From the NCBI GenBank assembly GCA_002633025.1, contig NMRB01000082.1:210843-274842 (forward strand): a DNA stretch of 64,000 nucleotides, in the 5' to 3' direction. Made by a program: the position numbers and the translations under genes. Below, piece by piece: positions 35,296 to 46,700 of the stretch (positions within the stretch are counted from its first letter, which is position 1; every line of letters starts with the position of its first letter). This DNA is from Notospermus geniculatus. Its lineage: Eukaryota; Nemertea; Pilidiophora; Heteronemertea; Lineidae. The notes under the pieces were generated by a model. It saw only the letters and a program-made list of their open reading frames with translations, ran no database searches and was not told the DNA's origin.

Positions 35296-36278
35296 ATGTC
35301 TATTTTGGGGGTCTGAGCATTAGGGTTGGCTTTCAAGTTGATTATCTGGCCATTTTGATGTCACATGTGAAACTACAGCATTGAAAATAACGGAATGTTC
35401 CTGCTTAATTAACAGTCATGTGTGTCCATTCACAATATGAGACATCGAGCAATTTAGGATGGGTAATTATGGCCTAATTATGGAAAGGTATGAAACAGTG
35501 GCACAAAAACGCAAAAGCAAAGAATAGAGATTTAAAGATAATATTATAGTTACAGTTCTGGTGCAGGATGTGCATTAAATCCAAGTCTCTTTCACCATTC
35601 ATGATTACATGTAAATTTTTTGCCTTGCTCGACATACCACTGACTGAGTACAAGACAGAGTACTAAAGTGAAGTGCTCAGCAAAGGTAACCAGAAGTAAG
35701 AGTTTGGAGCATATTGTATCAAGATATCAAGCTATGTCCTGCTTTATCACCATAAAAAACACACGTACATGTATACACCAACATTACTGTAAAAATAGAT
35801 TTTACAATCATTGCACATTACATTCATTTTACCATACATATTTTCAAATATCATATATAAACACTTCATACATACATTGATTGGAACACAGAATACATTT
35901 TTACCACTTCATGTGAAGATCTTGCAGTCTGAATCAGTCATTTTGCTTCCATCAAAAGTGAAAAATATTCAAAAAGTCTGGTGCCCCAAGAGTGAGTTAC
36001 ATCATGCAAAGATAGAAGTAGCACCGGAGTGGGACCCAGTCATGCTGATTGCTTTAAAAACTGTAATTGTTGAATCTTTAGACTTTATATGTAGTTTTCT
36101 TTACTTTTCAAATATCAAACATAAAATCTCACATCAAAGCAAATGTGTTTAGCACCATGCATAATTGAAAAGCATTTCAATAACATAAAATTTCAATAAT
36201 GCATCCTCCGACCAATTGAGGCATTGATACAAAACAGACAAAGCATATTTCCTATATAACTTCAGTTGTTATGTAATG

Positions 36279-36546
36279 AAGAACTGCGTTTGATTGAGAT
36301 TACATCAGATCGTAACCTCAACTGTCTGTGGCAAGAACTGAGCCAGGGTGAATTACTGAATGACTCCAGGTTAATGGTGAGTTTGATTGGATGACTCCAG
36401 GTTTAAGGTGATTTAACTCAGAGCTACGAACCCAAGGTTAACTTTGGGTTAACTCAACCACAACTGAATACGTTTTGACAATTTTGGCTTTCGTTCTCTT
36501 TTCTCTTTTTGTCCAGGCCAGGAATTGTTGGAGCCATTGTTAGAGT
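36279..36546. repeat. Second copy of the 268-bp segment
   Basis: Identical partner of 26451-26718. It is joined without any N to the right end of copy A and continues rightward into sequence not seen elsewhere in the window. Confidence 0.9.
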
Positions 36547-37732
36547 ATGTCTAGTAAATGCTTTTACATGTACCTCGTCGCAGGAGTTATATCTGAGGGC
36601 ACTCTGACCTCTCACGATGTGACGTCGCTTTTGCTATACATCCTAATGAGTTGTGTCTGAGAAAAGCACTGACCTCTCTCGATGTGTCTTCGCTTACTGT
36701 TCACATCCCAATGAGTTGTGTCCGCGAAAGGCTCTGAAAAGGCTCTGAACTCTCACATCAGTGTGACTTCTCGTTAACTTTAGCAACCTCAGTCAATGTA
36801 CAAAGCAAACTGAGTTAAGATTCTACCCAGCAAGAGCCAATGAAAGACCATTAATGACTGTGTACAGTGCTAACATTTACCTTGGGTTACATTGCCCAGT
36901 GCGGCTGAAATATTCCATTTATACATGGTTACCATGGAGGGTCATACGCTTACCATGGAAGATCATGTGATATTTAGTTGGTCGGTTGACGAAAAGCCGA
37001 TAAGTATCGGCAATTAATAATTTTTTACACTTCAGTAATTTTCAGGACACTGATGATCACTTTAATTAGTATATTAGGAGGCATTAATTCAATATACATA
37101 GGCCTATAGTGGCCATTTGACCAAGTGAATTATCATAAAATATCCATTCACATGTGTTGCATTTTGGTGCAATGTGATTGGCTAGTATTTTTCGTTGCAG
37201 GACGAAGCAAACCACAAGGGCCAATCAAATGGCAATAATTTTGGCTCCATTCAGTCCTTCTATATTGGCTTCCAGAAATCCTTCACAGCCACAAAAGTGG
37301 CTCTTTCAATTTGACAGCCTGTGCAATTGCTACACTGACACAGCATCAGTTCGTGCGTACACAGGAAGAGTCGCTATAGGCTAGGCTAGCACTGCAGCAG
37401 ACACTGACAACTGTAGCACACATACATTCAGGCTGCCCAACACAAGATAGTATTGATCCAACAAACACGAGAATGGGCCAGCAGTACAGAACCTCCAGCC
37501 TCCAGACATACCAGAATGAATACACATGGGAAGACAAGAAGGAATCGACACACCCTCGTGGGGAAATAACCCATGGATAAATCATGGTAGTTTCCTCGGA
37601 TGAGGAACTTTGGGTATACAGGGAGGGATGCCATCATGAATTATCAATTCTCTGAACTCTCGCGTCCCGTACAAACTTTAGCAGCATTCAGCTTGGAGAT
37701 GTCTGTCGGCAAGCCTTGATGCATCAGAAGCT
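36547..37732. other. Unique spacer, no gene recognised
   Basis: There is a duplicated theme, CTCTGACCTCTC followed by ATGTGACGTCGC-like and GATGTGTCTTCGC-like sequence (36600-36780), and short frames only. Confidence 0.4.
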
Positions 37733-37734
37733 TA

Positions 37735-38353
37735 CGGTGGCCCATAGAGCTCATTGATGAAAAATATTTACATTTGCAATTTTTTTTCAATTCGATAATT
37801 TTTTTCTTGGGGTTTGTAAAATTTTCAGAAGTTCCCACCGCGGTGATAATATTTCCACCGCGGTGATAATATTTCCACCGCGGTGGAAATCATTTTCACC
37901 GCAGTGAGAATGTTTCCACCGCGGTGGAAATGTTTTCACCGCGGTGGGAAGTTCTCACCGCGGTGAAAACGTTTCCACCGCGGTGAGAATGTTTCCACCG
38001 CGGAACATTCCCACCGCGGTGGAAATCATTTTCACCGCGGTGAGAATGTTTCCACCGCGGTGGAAACGTTTTCACCGCGGTGGGAAGTTCTCACCGCGGT
38101 GAAAACGTTTCCACCGCGGTGAGAATGTTTCCACCGCGGAACATTCCCACCGCGGTGGAAATCATTTTCACCGCGGTGAGAATGTTTCCACCGCGGTGGA
38201 AACGTTTTCACCGCGGTGGGAAGTTCTCACCGCGGTGAAAACGTTTCCACCGCGGTGAGAATGTNTTTTACAAACCCCAAGAAAAAAATTATCGAATTGA
38301 AAAAAAAATTGCAAATGTAAATATTTTTCATCAATGAGCTCTATGGGCCACCG
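37735..38353. mobile_element. Foldback element filled with CACCGCGGTG palindromes
   Basis: Outer arms of about 95 bp (37735-37828 and 38266-38353) are inverted repeats starting CGGTGGCCCATAGAGCTC, with TA on both sides (37733-37734 and 38354-38355). Between them about 430 bp consist of more than 20 copies of the palindrome CACCGCGGTG, spaced by GAGAATGTTTC, GAAAACGTTTC or GGAAGTTCT-like linkers, in a higher-order unit of about 120 bp. A single N at 38265 lies where the array meets the right arm, so the true length is unknown. No coding capacity. Confidence 0.9.
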
Positions 38354-38487
38354 TAGAAGCTAGTTGGTGCTGCTGTATGAAAATTCATCTCCACCAATTA
38401 ACCCAACGTGATCAGGCCCTACAAAATGTCGACAAAAACAGACTAATTGGGTGTCAGGTACAAAGAGGGGTTACCAAGTATGTTGTT

Positions 38488-39090
38488 GTACGCATAAGAA
38501 TTCGAAAACGATTTGCTGCTTCAATTTTGTGACAGGCAAAAAGTGCAGTAACCAAATGTTACTGTACGCATAAGAATTCTAAAACGATTTGCTGCTTCGA
38601 TTTGGTGACGGGCAGCAACCAACTGTACGCATAAGAATTCTAAAACGATTTGTTGCTTCAATTTGGTGACAGGCATAAGTGCTGTTACCAGATGTTACTG
38701 TACGCATAAGAATTCTAAAACGATTTGGTGCTTCAATTTGGTGACCGGCAAAAAGCACAGTTACCAAATGTTACTGTAACGCATAAGAATTCTAAAACGA
38801 TTTGCTGCTTCAATTTGGTGACAGGCAAAAAGCACAGTTACCAAATGAATTCTAAAACGATTTGCTGCTTCAATTTGGCGACAGGCATAAAGTGCAGTTA
38901 CCAAGTGTTACTGTACGCATAAGAATTCTAAAACGATTTGCTGCTTCAATTTGATAACTGACAGGAGTGCATTTATAATACCAAATGTCACTGTACGCAT
39001 AAGAATTCTAAAACGATCTGCTGCTTAAAGCGCATGCAGGCATAAAGTGCAGTTACCAGTACTGTACGCACCCAATGAATTCTAAAACGT
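38488..39090. repeat. Minisatellite of about eight units, 75-80 bp each
   Basis: Each unit carries TGTACGCATAAGAATTCTA, AAACGATTTGCTGCTTCAA and a GTGACAGGCAAAAAGTGCAG-like part ending ACCAAATGTTAC, with some units shortened. Copy A has only two to three. Confidence 0.85.
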
Positions 39091-40748
39091 TTTGCTGCTT
39101 CAATTTACAGAATTGGAAATAAGTAGGCCTAAATATATTATTTATCAACATAACGCACAAGAGGACAAAATTGTTGAAAGCCACTGATATGATTTTCCAT
39201 TTGTTTAATGTCCCATAGCAACCATACATTTCCATCCACAATGTCGATTTCCACATGATACCACTCATTATCGTTAACAGTATTCTGTCAATTTACATAA
39301 GTGATTCCCTATAAAAATCGAGGATACCAATTCGTTTGTAATACATCGGCTTCCCTTTATGATGACAGCCTTCGGGGTTCAGATGAATCCAGGGACGAGC
39401 TACCTCGGCTGATGAAGAAACTGAAACCTTTTAGATTTTTACTTGTACGCCGTCAGTAAAAAACTTAGGCAAAATATGGCTTTATGGCGAATGATGGAAC
39501 GGAAGTCTGCAACTTAAGTTAATCTTGAAGGTACTTGCACTTTATTGTCTTCATGGTTATGTGTTTCAAAGAAACTACTACCAGAACACGTCATTATCAA
39601 CTTCACTAATACATGTAGGTAAGACAAAATATAGATGAAATACTTAGTATCCCTCGTAACTGGTGACTCAATATTGCTATTCTAAGAACAATGCAGTTTT
39701 GTTCATACTGATGTTTCATTATAGTCTTTATCTAGCTATGCTGGTTCATTATTAACCCCTTCACACCGTCTTTAGTTCTCTAACCGTGGCAAAGTTACGA
39801 CCAAAGCACCACATAATTTATTTGCCTCGTGGCAACTCAATTTAACCAGATGGAATTCCGCACCATATTGCACCCTCGGAGGTGGTAAATAGCGGATTCT
39901 CCTCCTGTGTTCTGCTTTTAAATAGACCGATTGAATATGGGAATGCCAACCCGTCCACGGTCAGAACCAGAACATGCTGTCTGTTACTGCTTTTTACCGC
40001 TTTGGAAGGACACCAAAGATGCTGGAAAGCTGAGCACGTTATCTGGTGTCATTCAATAAATTAGGGGTGTCTATTGTCACACAACTTGGCTGAGTCACCA
40101 TTTAAATGATATTGGCTTCCTTGGGTTATTGATAAGGTGATTCATGATTGGAGGAGATTTCTGAGAACTCAAACAGGTATGGTTTCAGATAACTCGTCTG
40201 GCCTGGACGTGTGCCTCGAAATGTCTGATGCTCTGAATGATATGTTGAGAATTAATGCCTCGGATTAACCCCTAATTTACCACAAGCTTTTAAAATCTCC
40301 AACCAGTCATGGATATCGTTGGATCTTCGTCAACGATAAAGTAAAAGCCCGTATTTTTGACGTCTCAAACTAGTGAAATTCATTGAACCTGATTCAACCG
40401 ATTGTGACGTCCTCATCGTTTACGTCTGCGTCTATCTAAACCTCGCAAAATTCAGCTGCCTCGATTACAGAGGGGGCATTGTAAAAAGAGAATTTTACTC
40501 TGCGGTCTCGTCACCAATTATCGATGACCCTCTCCGATCACCTGACCGAGACTTTGAAAACGAGAAAACCAAAATACCTCGTTACTTTCCATCCTCCCAC
40601 AGCAGGGCTTTGGTCTCGCTCCTCTTCATACGCTCGTATGATCGGATGACGAACCCCTGCGGTGGGAGGACGTTAGATTATGAGAACAATCAGGTCGGCT
40701 TGTGCTTTTGGGCAGGCGACTTCGGCCTGGTCCCTCGATCAATCCAAC

Positions 40749-40780
40749 CAAAAATAGATAAGCGAGCTTATCTATTTTTG
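40749..40780. repeat. Perfect palindromic hairpin present only in copy B
   Basis: CAAAAATAGATAAGC and its exact complement are separated by two bases. Copy A lacks it: there ATCCAACC is followed directly by TATGACGTC, and in B the ATCCAAC phrase is repeated on both sides of the hairpin. Confidence 0.8.
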
Positions 40781-40920
40781 ATCCAACTTATGACGTCATT
40801 TTGTGCTACAAAAAAGAACTGGCTCCTCGTTGTGCGTCCTCTGCAAACTTTTCTGTGGACTCAATCCTCCAAAATATTAGGAACCATCATTGATATAGAA
40901 AACTCACTTTTATTCGTAAT

Positions 40921-41583
40921 AAACATACATGAATTATGTACAAATGTTTTTGGTTACATATTCCTACGTTTTTCCTAAGTAGCTAAAATTGTGTAATTTC
41001 AAGCTGTTATTATTAATAAAATAGTCAAAACGCCATATAAACGGTTTAACTAAAACATCTACATTTTATAGATACGGTATATTCGCTCATCATTTATACA
41101 GTGGTTATAAGGCTTCGATTCTTTTAATCAACCTCGTAAAATTGGAATGATTTTTTTTACAAAATATTTCTGCATGCTTCGTGGATGGCTTGTCGATACC
41201 GGAAAACCTCGCTTGTAGGGCAGAGCAGCTACACCCCGATTCCGAAGATACGAAACATACATGAATTATGTACAAATGTTTTTGGTTACATATTCCTACG
41301 TTTTTCCTAAGTAGCTAAAATTGTGTAATTTCAAGCTGTTATTATGAATAAAATAGTCAAAACGCCATATAAACGGTTTAACTAAAACATCTACATTTTA
41401 TAGATACGGTATATTCGCTCATCATTTATACAGTGGTTATAAGGCTTCGGTTCTTTTAATCAACCTCGTAAAAATTGGAATGATTTTTTTACAAAATATT
41501 TCTGCATGCTTCGTGGATGGCTTGTCGATACCGGAAAACCTCGATTGTAGGGCAGAGAAGCTACACCCCGATTCCGAAGATAC
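40921..41583. repeat. Local tandem duplication of about 330 bp in copy B
   Basis: Both units begin AAACATACATGAATTATG and end near CCGATTCCGAAGATAC (about 40921-41250 and 41253-41583). Copy A has one unit (29572-29905). A 42-bp unit is also doubled at about 41846-41930. Confidence 0.85.
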
Positions 41584-42991
41584 GTAATAGGTGGCGCTGA
41601 TTGCAGAGACATGCAGTCTCTTCAGTTGCTGTTCTTTCCAATTTCTGACGTACAAAAAACATAACAGTGTGCTCGGGCAAGTCAAAGCGGTTTCCCACAA
41701 AAGTCCAAGGTAAAATGCAGTCTGCTTATCGATATTATAATGACCGAGTCATGGTAAGGTTGGTTGCCCCACCCTATATTCGAGATTTTCCGGGAAGTCG
41801 GACGAATTTACATGTATACTAAAATAACAATCGATATATGTACATGTATATATTGCTACTTTGGAATGATTTTGGCATAAAAGTGGATATGTATATATTG
41901 CTACTTTGGAATGATTTTGGCATAAAAGTGGATAAGAATTAAAATGATAGATCAATAGGAATGCTTAAGACGTTTCCAAGACGCAGTAAAAAAAGATTTC
42001 TACGACCATATGCTCTCATCTTTTTCGAGGGTCTACACATGTTTCAAACATGGGCCTAAACTCCATGTTCGTCAATGAAAAAGCAGCTATTGGTGTCCTA
42101 GCTTGAGAAATACAAACACCATGAAAGCCTTGCTCTAGATCTGGACTCGTAGAAAATGGATGTTTGGTAGGGTATAAAAGTATAAAGTAATTGAATTTTC
42201 GGATCGATGGACGATTGTATCCCATCCCTGTAACAACGGTAAAAGACAGCATCCTTCATGGAGATGGTGCCTTTTTTTACTCTGCGTGATTGATTAGAAC
42301 AGAGAGATGCTGTCCAAAAATATGACGATTCTGTATCGTGGATATTTGAATTTCGAGCTAAGACCAATAATTATCAACCTGAGAGATTTCCAGTGGACGT
42401 GTATGTACGAAATTGCCAAATAGGTGGACTGAGATGCCGGTATTAAACCAGCGTTTAAGGGCGGAGTGATAGATGATTCTTGGCCCTAGGACCAAATGAA
42501 TGGACGGTCACGGTCACTGGATGGACAGTCGCGCTGAGCAACAAAACTACAGGTGTTATTGGAAAAAATACGAAACAACGTGACTGGCATGCCCTATGGA
42601 CATCACCGAATCGTCAGCTTTCTGCTCCACATCACCGCTTCTGGAGCTACACGGCGTCTCTGAGCTGGCAAGTGCTGGCCTACGTTATTCATCATGGGGA
42701 AAATGTTTAGATCCCAAAAGAATATAAATCTTCCCCCGTTATCATTCCATAGGTTGAAACTGAGATTATGCTACAGAACAGCATAGAGGAAGTTTAATTC
42801 CGTTACGATAACAGTAATCCTTCTGCTAACTCTAAACAAGGAGAAATGGTGGGAAAGAACCATCCTTATTATACTTTTACCAAACGCAACAGTTAGTGAT
42901 AATATTGTCCAATATCTTCAATCCGTATCGGAAAATGACAGAGTTCTATTCAGATGATTCGTCCTGCTTCGAAGTAATCAGGAAAGGCAGC

Positions 42992-43108
42992 TACCAATCA
43001 AAAATTGCTTTATCCACGCCTCTACCGATCAGAAATTGTTTTGTGCACGTCTCAACCAATCACAAATTGTTTTGTGCACGCCTCTGCCAATCAGAAATTG
43101 TTTTGCGT
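42992..43108 (+). promoter_or_regulatory. Tandem CCAAT-type units in copy B
   Basis: Counterpart of 31299-31413, with units containing ACCAATCA or ACCGATCAG and AAATTGTTTTGTGCACG. One CCAAT is changed to CCGAT here. Confidence 0.4.
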
Positions 43109-43224
43109 ACATGTGCGCTTCTTGTCATAGGATAGCTCTCCAACATAGGGTGATCATGAGTATACCTATACTGAAAACAATTCCAAAGTTCCGATTTCAT
43201 GCTGCAAGCGTCACAGTTCCATGA

Positions 43225-43737
43225 TTAATATTTACCTCTGGGTGGAGGTTGGTAACCCATTTCCGGATTGTACGCCGGGGGCCTAACGTTCTTCCGTGGT
43301 CCGTAAGATGGCGCGGACTCAGAGATCCCGTTATAGGACGTCTTCAAGTGCAAGAAGGACACAAGTAAATCGAACACGGACGCGATGAAAAATAGACTGT
43401 TCAACGCCAAGTAAACCTGGAACATTGGCATGAAGTCGTGACGGTCCGGGTGAATGTTCAGCAAGTAATAAAAGACGAAGGCGGATATACACGTACATCC
43501 GAAAGCGCAAAGGAGGGCGATAATCCCAAAAACAAAGGAGAGCGTGTACATCCCTCTCTGGTCAGTCCTATCGGCAGCAATTCCAACCCCACCGGCCACG
43601 ATGAAGAAGAACCCGCCCCATATGCCCGCACCCAAGAAGAAGAAGGGCACTTTGATCCCGATGATGATGGCGTAGAAAATTAGCGAAAGGACGCCGCAAA
43701 TGATGTGTAAAATTCCTGTCAGGGATGTGCCAGCCAT
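43225..43737 (-). CDS. Four-transmembrane MS4A/MARVEL-like protein, copy B, 170 aa
   Basis: Same length and layout as the protein at 31532-32044: four hydrophobic segments and a proline-rich tail. Four residues differ: Leu to Phe in the third segment, Phe to Leu in the fourth, and Gly to Ala and Ser to Ala in the tail. The tail PPSY becomes PPAY, so the PPxY motif is kept. The same acceptor precedes the ATG. No frameshift or stop is present. Whether this is a paralogue or the other allele placed in tandem cannot be told from sequence alone. Confidence 0.8.
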   Translation of the reverse strand: MAGTSLTGILHIICGVLSLIFYAIIIGIKVPFFFLGAGIWGGFFFIVAGGVGIAADRTDQRGMYTLSFVFGIIALLCAFGCTCISAFVFYYLLNIHPDRHDFMPMFQVYLALNSLFFIASVFDLLVSFLHLKTSYNGISESAPSYGPRKNVRPPAYNPEMGYQPPPRGKY

Positions 43738-43785
43738 TTTGGAAGTTGACAGCTATGCCTTGTCGCTTCAAATATCCAGGTCAGT

Positions 43786-46700
43786 CTGAAAAGAGAAAGA
43801 CGGGAGACACATGAAGAATCAAGATTGCGTCACCAAAAGCAAGGGCCGGACTGCGCTGTAATAACAATTTGAGGAATTTGTGAACTGCCAATTGAACTCG
43901 TAGCATGTCGAAAACAAGTCAGGGATTTTATAAATATATCGTCGTTGCATGAAGCTCGACATTTTTCACGAGTCCTCAGTTGTATACCATTAAGAGGATT
44001 AAGTACATATTAGTGATAATGTAATTATTTCCGTTTCTGTCATATATATGGACCCGAGAGTCCATCGAGACGTCAAGATCTGGCCCATGATAATCGCTTG
44101 TTTATATATCGAAAGACACGAGCATTTTTCCTGGTTTTCCTTTTATGGCCGTCTACCAAAGGAATACAAACAATCATTGTGCATACAGTCAAAAATAGAT
44201 AAGAGGAGTACATGTTTTTTTTCGAAAGCTGGCAAGTCCTTGTCCACGTGTTTTGGTCACTAGAGGTACAGCCGAAACACGGTAATACATGTGTAAATAA
44301 GTTGGTATTTTTTTAATGACTGATCTCCTTAATAGAAGCATCAGAAATGGCAGAACCATGGAAGTATCGACTTCAACGACTTGGCATGGCGGTGTGTTTT
44401 TCAAAGTGTGAATTGGCAAATCACTTCGCTTCCCGCTTGTGGTATGCATATCTGCAAATGTAAATTCTGAATGGAATTCATGCCTAGAACGACAACAGTC
44501 CTAATACTAGGTCTAGTATATGCCTACGGCATTGGTCATCAACGTGGCATATTGTAAGTCAGAGTAGACTGGTAGCACCTGTGACCAATGTTAGGAGGTC
44601 GGCAAACATAAATCATACGTCCATACCATGCATCTGCATGCACAGGAATACCTTTTGTGCTATTCCAGTTGTCAATGAGCCAGTTTTTTTAAGGGATACA
44701 CTTCCATGCATATTCAATAGGCCACAGCGTATCTGTCTGACTCTGTTTCAATGAAGATCGACCCCACCCCAGGGATGTATGAACAATGAATCTGATGAGT
44801 CAATGTAGCAAGGTTACATTGTTGGCAACAATCGAATCATTTTCTTGTTGTTGGAACCTGAAAAGTTTTCCCGATTGAAGAAGAACGTTTTTCCTAATCA
44901 AGGTTTTACTCGTGTCCGATGTAATAGGAAAACAGTGTTTTTCTGATGACAAAGTATCTAAATCTCCACCACCAGATCCTGTGCCACCCCTGTGCCTGCC
45001 ATGTACATACAGTGATATTGTCTGCACTTATCTGTTGTCTACTTTGTTTTTACGTCTTATAAGAGCTGTTTGACAGCAAGCTAGTCAATCAGCAGAAGAC
45101 ACATAAAGTTACCATTGAACTCCACACATAAAATATTATACCACCACAATTTTAAGGGTAAGGCCCACCTGTCAAGGTTAGGCGACGATATCCAACCTAC
45201 CTGCGATCGATAGCTTGCCAATGGCGGCCATTTTGCATTATTGGGACCGTTGACCCACCTTGATCTAGTTTCTAAAAAGGCGTCTTTCTCGAAGTTTGAT
45301 GCCGCCAACAGAACGATTGACGTTCTTTTATGAGCAATTGATCCTTCGACGACACTTTTTTACTGTGGAATGGCAGAATAGTCGCACGAATACAACAAAA
45401 CTGAGGTCTAAAATATGCGAGAAACGTAAATTTCTGTGTGCACTACCATTTCACAACAACACTGGTAGTTCTTTCAACATTGACCGGTTTGGGGCCCGAA
45501 AACGCTTATTTTAGGTTCTTTCCTGTGAAAACTGAAGAACATTTGGACTGTCTCTTCATAAACTTACCTTTCACATTATTCATAAACTTGTAATCCATTC
45601 ACTTTCTGCACCATCCACGAAATAAATTCTTATCAAAACCTCCCTGAACTAAATTTGTGTGCAAAGCACTGCGCATTGGTACAACAATAAGGTATTGGGG
45701 ACGCGCTTGAGTCGATGAATTAATGACAAAAATGGAATACAGGGCAGGTATGAATAGATGTGTGATTAATGGTTACAATGTCCCAAACTGTGAACGGGCT
45801 TATGTTCACAGTTCACTTGTGTTGTATACGCATTATTTACATGGTCATACATGGACAGTTCATGTCTGTCACAATCTTGGACGATACTTTTGTGGACATT
45901 ATCGTAATCTCTGGTTCAATTTTGCTGATTTTTTTTATTTGGTTTGTACTACGCCCACAAGAAATAATTAACATATCTTGAGATATGTCGGTTATCAACA
46001 TTCTTCATGAGTGCAGCGAAAATTAGGACTTTTTAAGGGGTGTCTGTGACTGGACTTGTGTGAACACACTTGCCGGTGTAAGAGTAAATGTTATCCACAG
46101 GGAAAGTGTCCTGCTCTTTCACCAACGACGGACAGGCTCGGTTCGAACCCACTGCAGTGCAGCCGGGTTTTCGTGCGGCCGCCGCAGGCCTTGTGCTTTG
46201 GTGCGAAGGAACAGCACGCGAAGGCATCGCCGTATGCTACTAAGGTGGAAAATACTCAGAAAGCAGCCGACTGGGAAGTGGACTCAGTTCAGGTGGCTGC
46301 GCAAAAGCCGACCGATCAGAGATTCATCTCGCGTAGCTTTCCTCCCTGTGCTCTGCGTTTCAGGCTGACCCTATCCCTACATCTTCTTGCACGACTCTGC
46401 CAACAGTCCGACGGCGAGTGCTTGTTGGCTGTCCTCCATGCCGCGCCCTAATGAGCGATGAAATGTACGGTACCCGAGCTGCGCGCCAAAGCAGATTGAG
46501 GTCGGAGGTCAACCAAGGCCATCTTCGCAATCCGCCTGGTTCGAAACAGAGCCCACATTCGCACTCTAGCGGCGACAAAACGAACCGATTTCCCGGTCAA
46601 GAATCTTGAGGAAAACTTTTCACAGTAAATGTTTTTATTTTGGAATGCGCGTTTATAGAAATCGTGTACACATCACAGTACAATTTGTTGATATGCAAAA

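Larger units (their letters stand above)
26720..36278. repeat. Copy A of a large duplicated block
   Basis: It corresponds to copy B, which ends at 47797; the offset falls from 11,693 at the four-TM gene to 11,519 at 35668 as indels accumulate. The right ends of both read GTTATGTAATG, after which A joins the repeated 268-bp segment and B runs into new sequence. Indels include an 829-bp segment present only here (27973-28801), a MITE present only here (35144-35295) and several 6-bp TACATGTA units. Confidence 0.9.
39091..42990. other. Non-coding part of copy B
   Basis: A 201-codon frame at 40373-40978 is the longest, but in copy A the same sequence is interrupted and shifted, so I do not accept it as a gene. 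The CRE-like TGACGTCA is at 40791-40798. Confidence 0.45.

Noticed and set aside
37840-38260. Regular palindromic repeats as a CRISPR array
   Set aside because: The genome is animal, there are no unique spacers, and the repeats sit inside inverted arms of a foldback element.
40373-40978. 201-codon plus-strand frame in copy B
   Set aside because: In copy A the same sequence (29015-29437) is shifted and interrupted by indels that are not multiples of three, so it is not under coding constraint.
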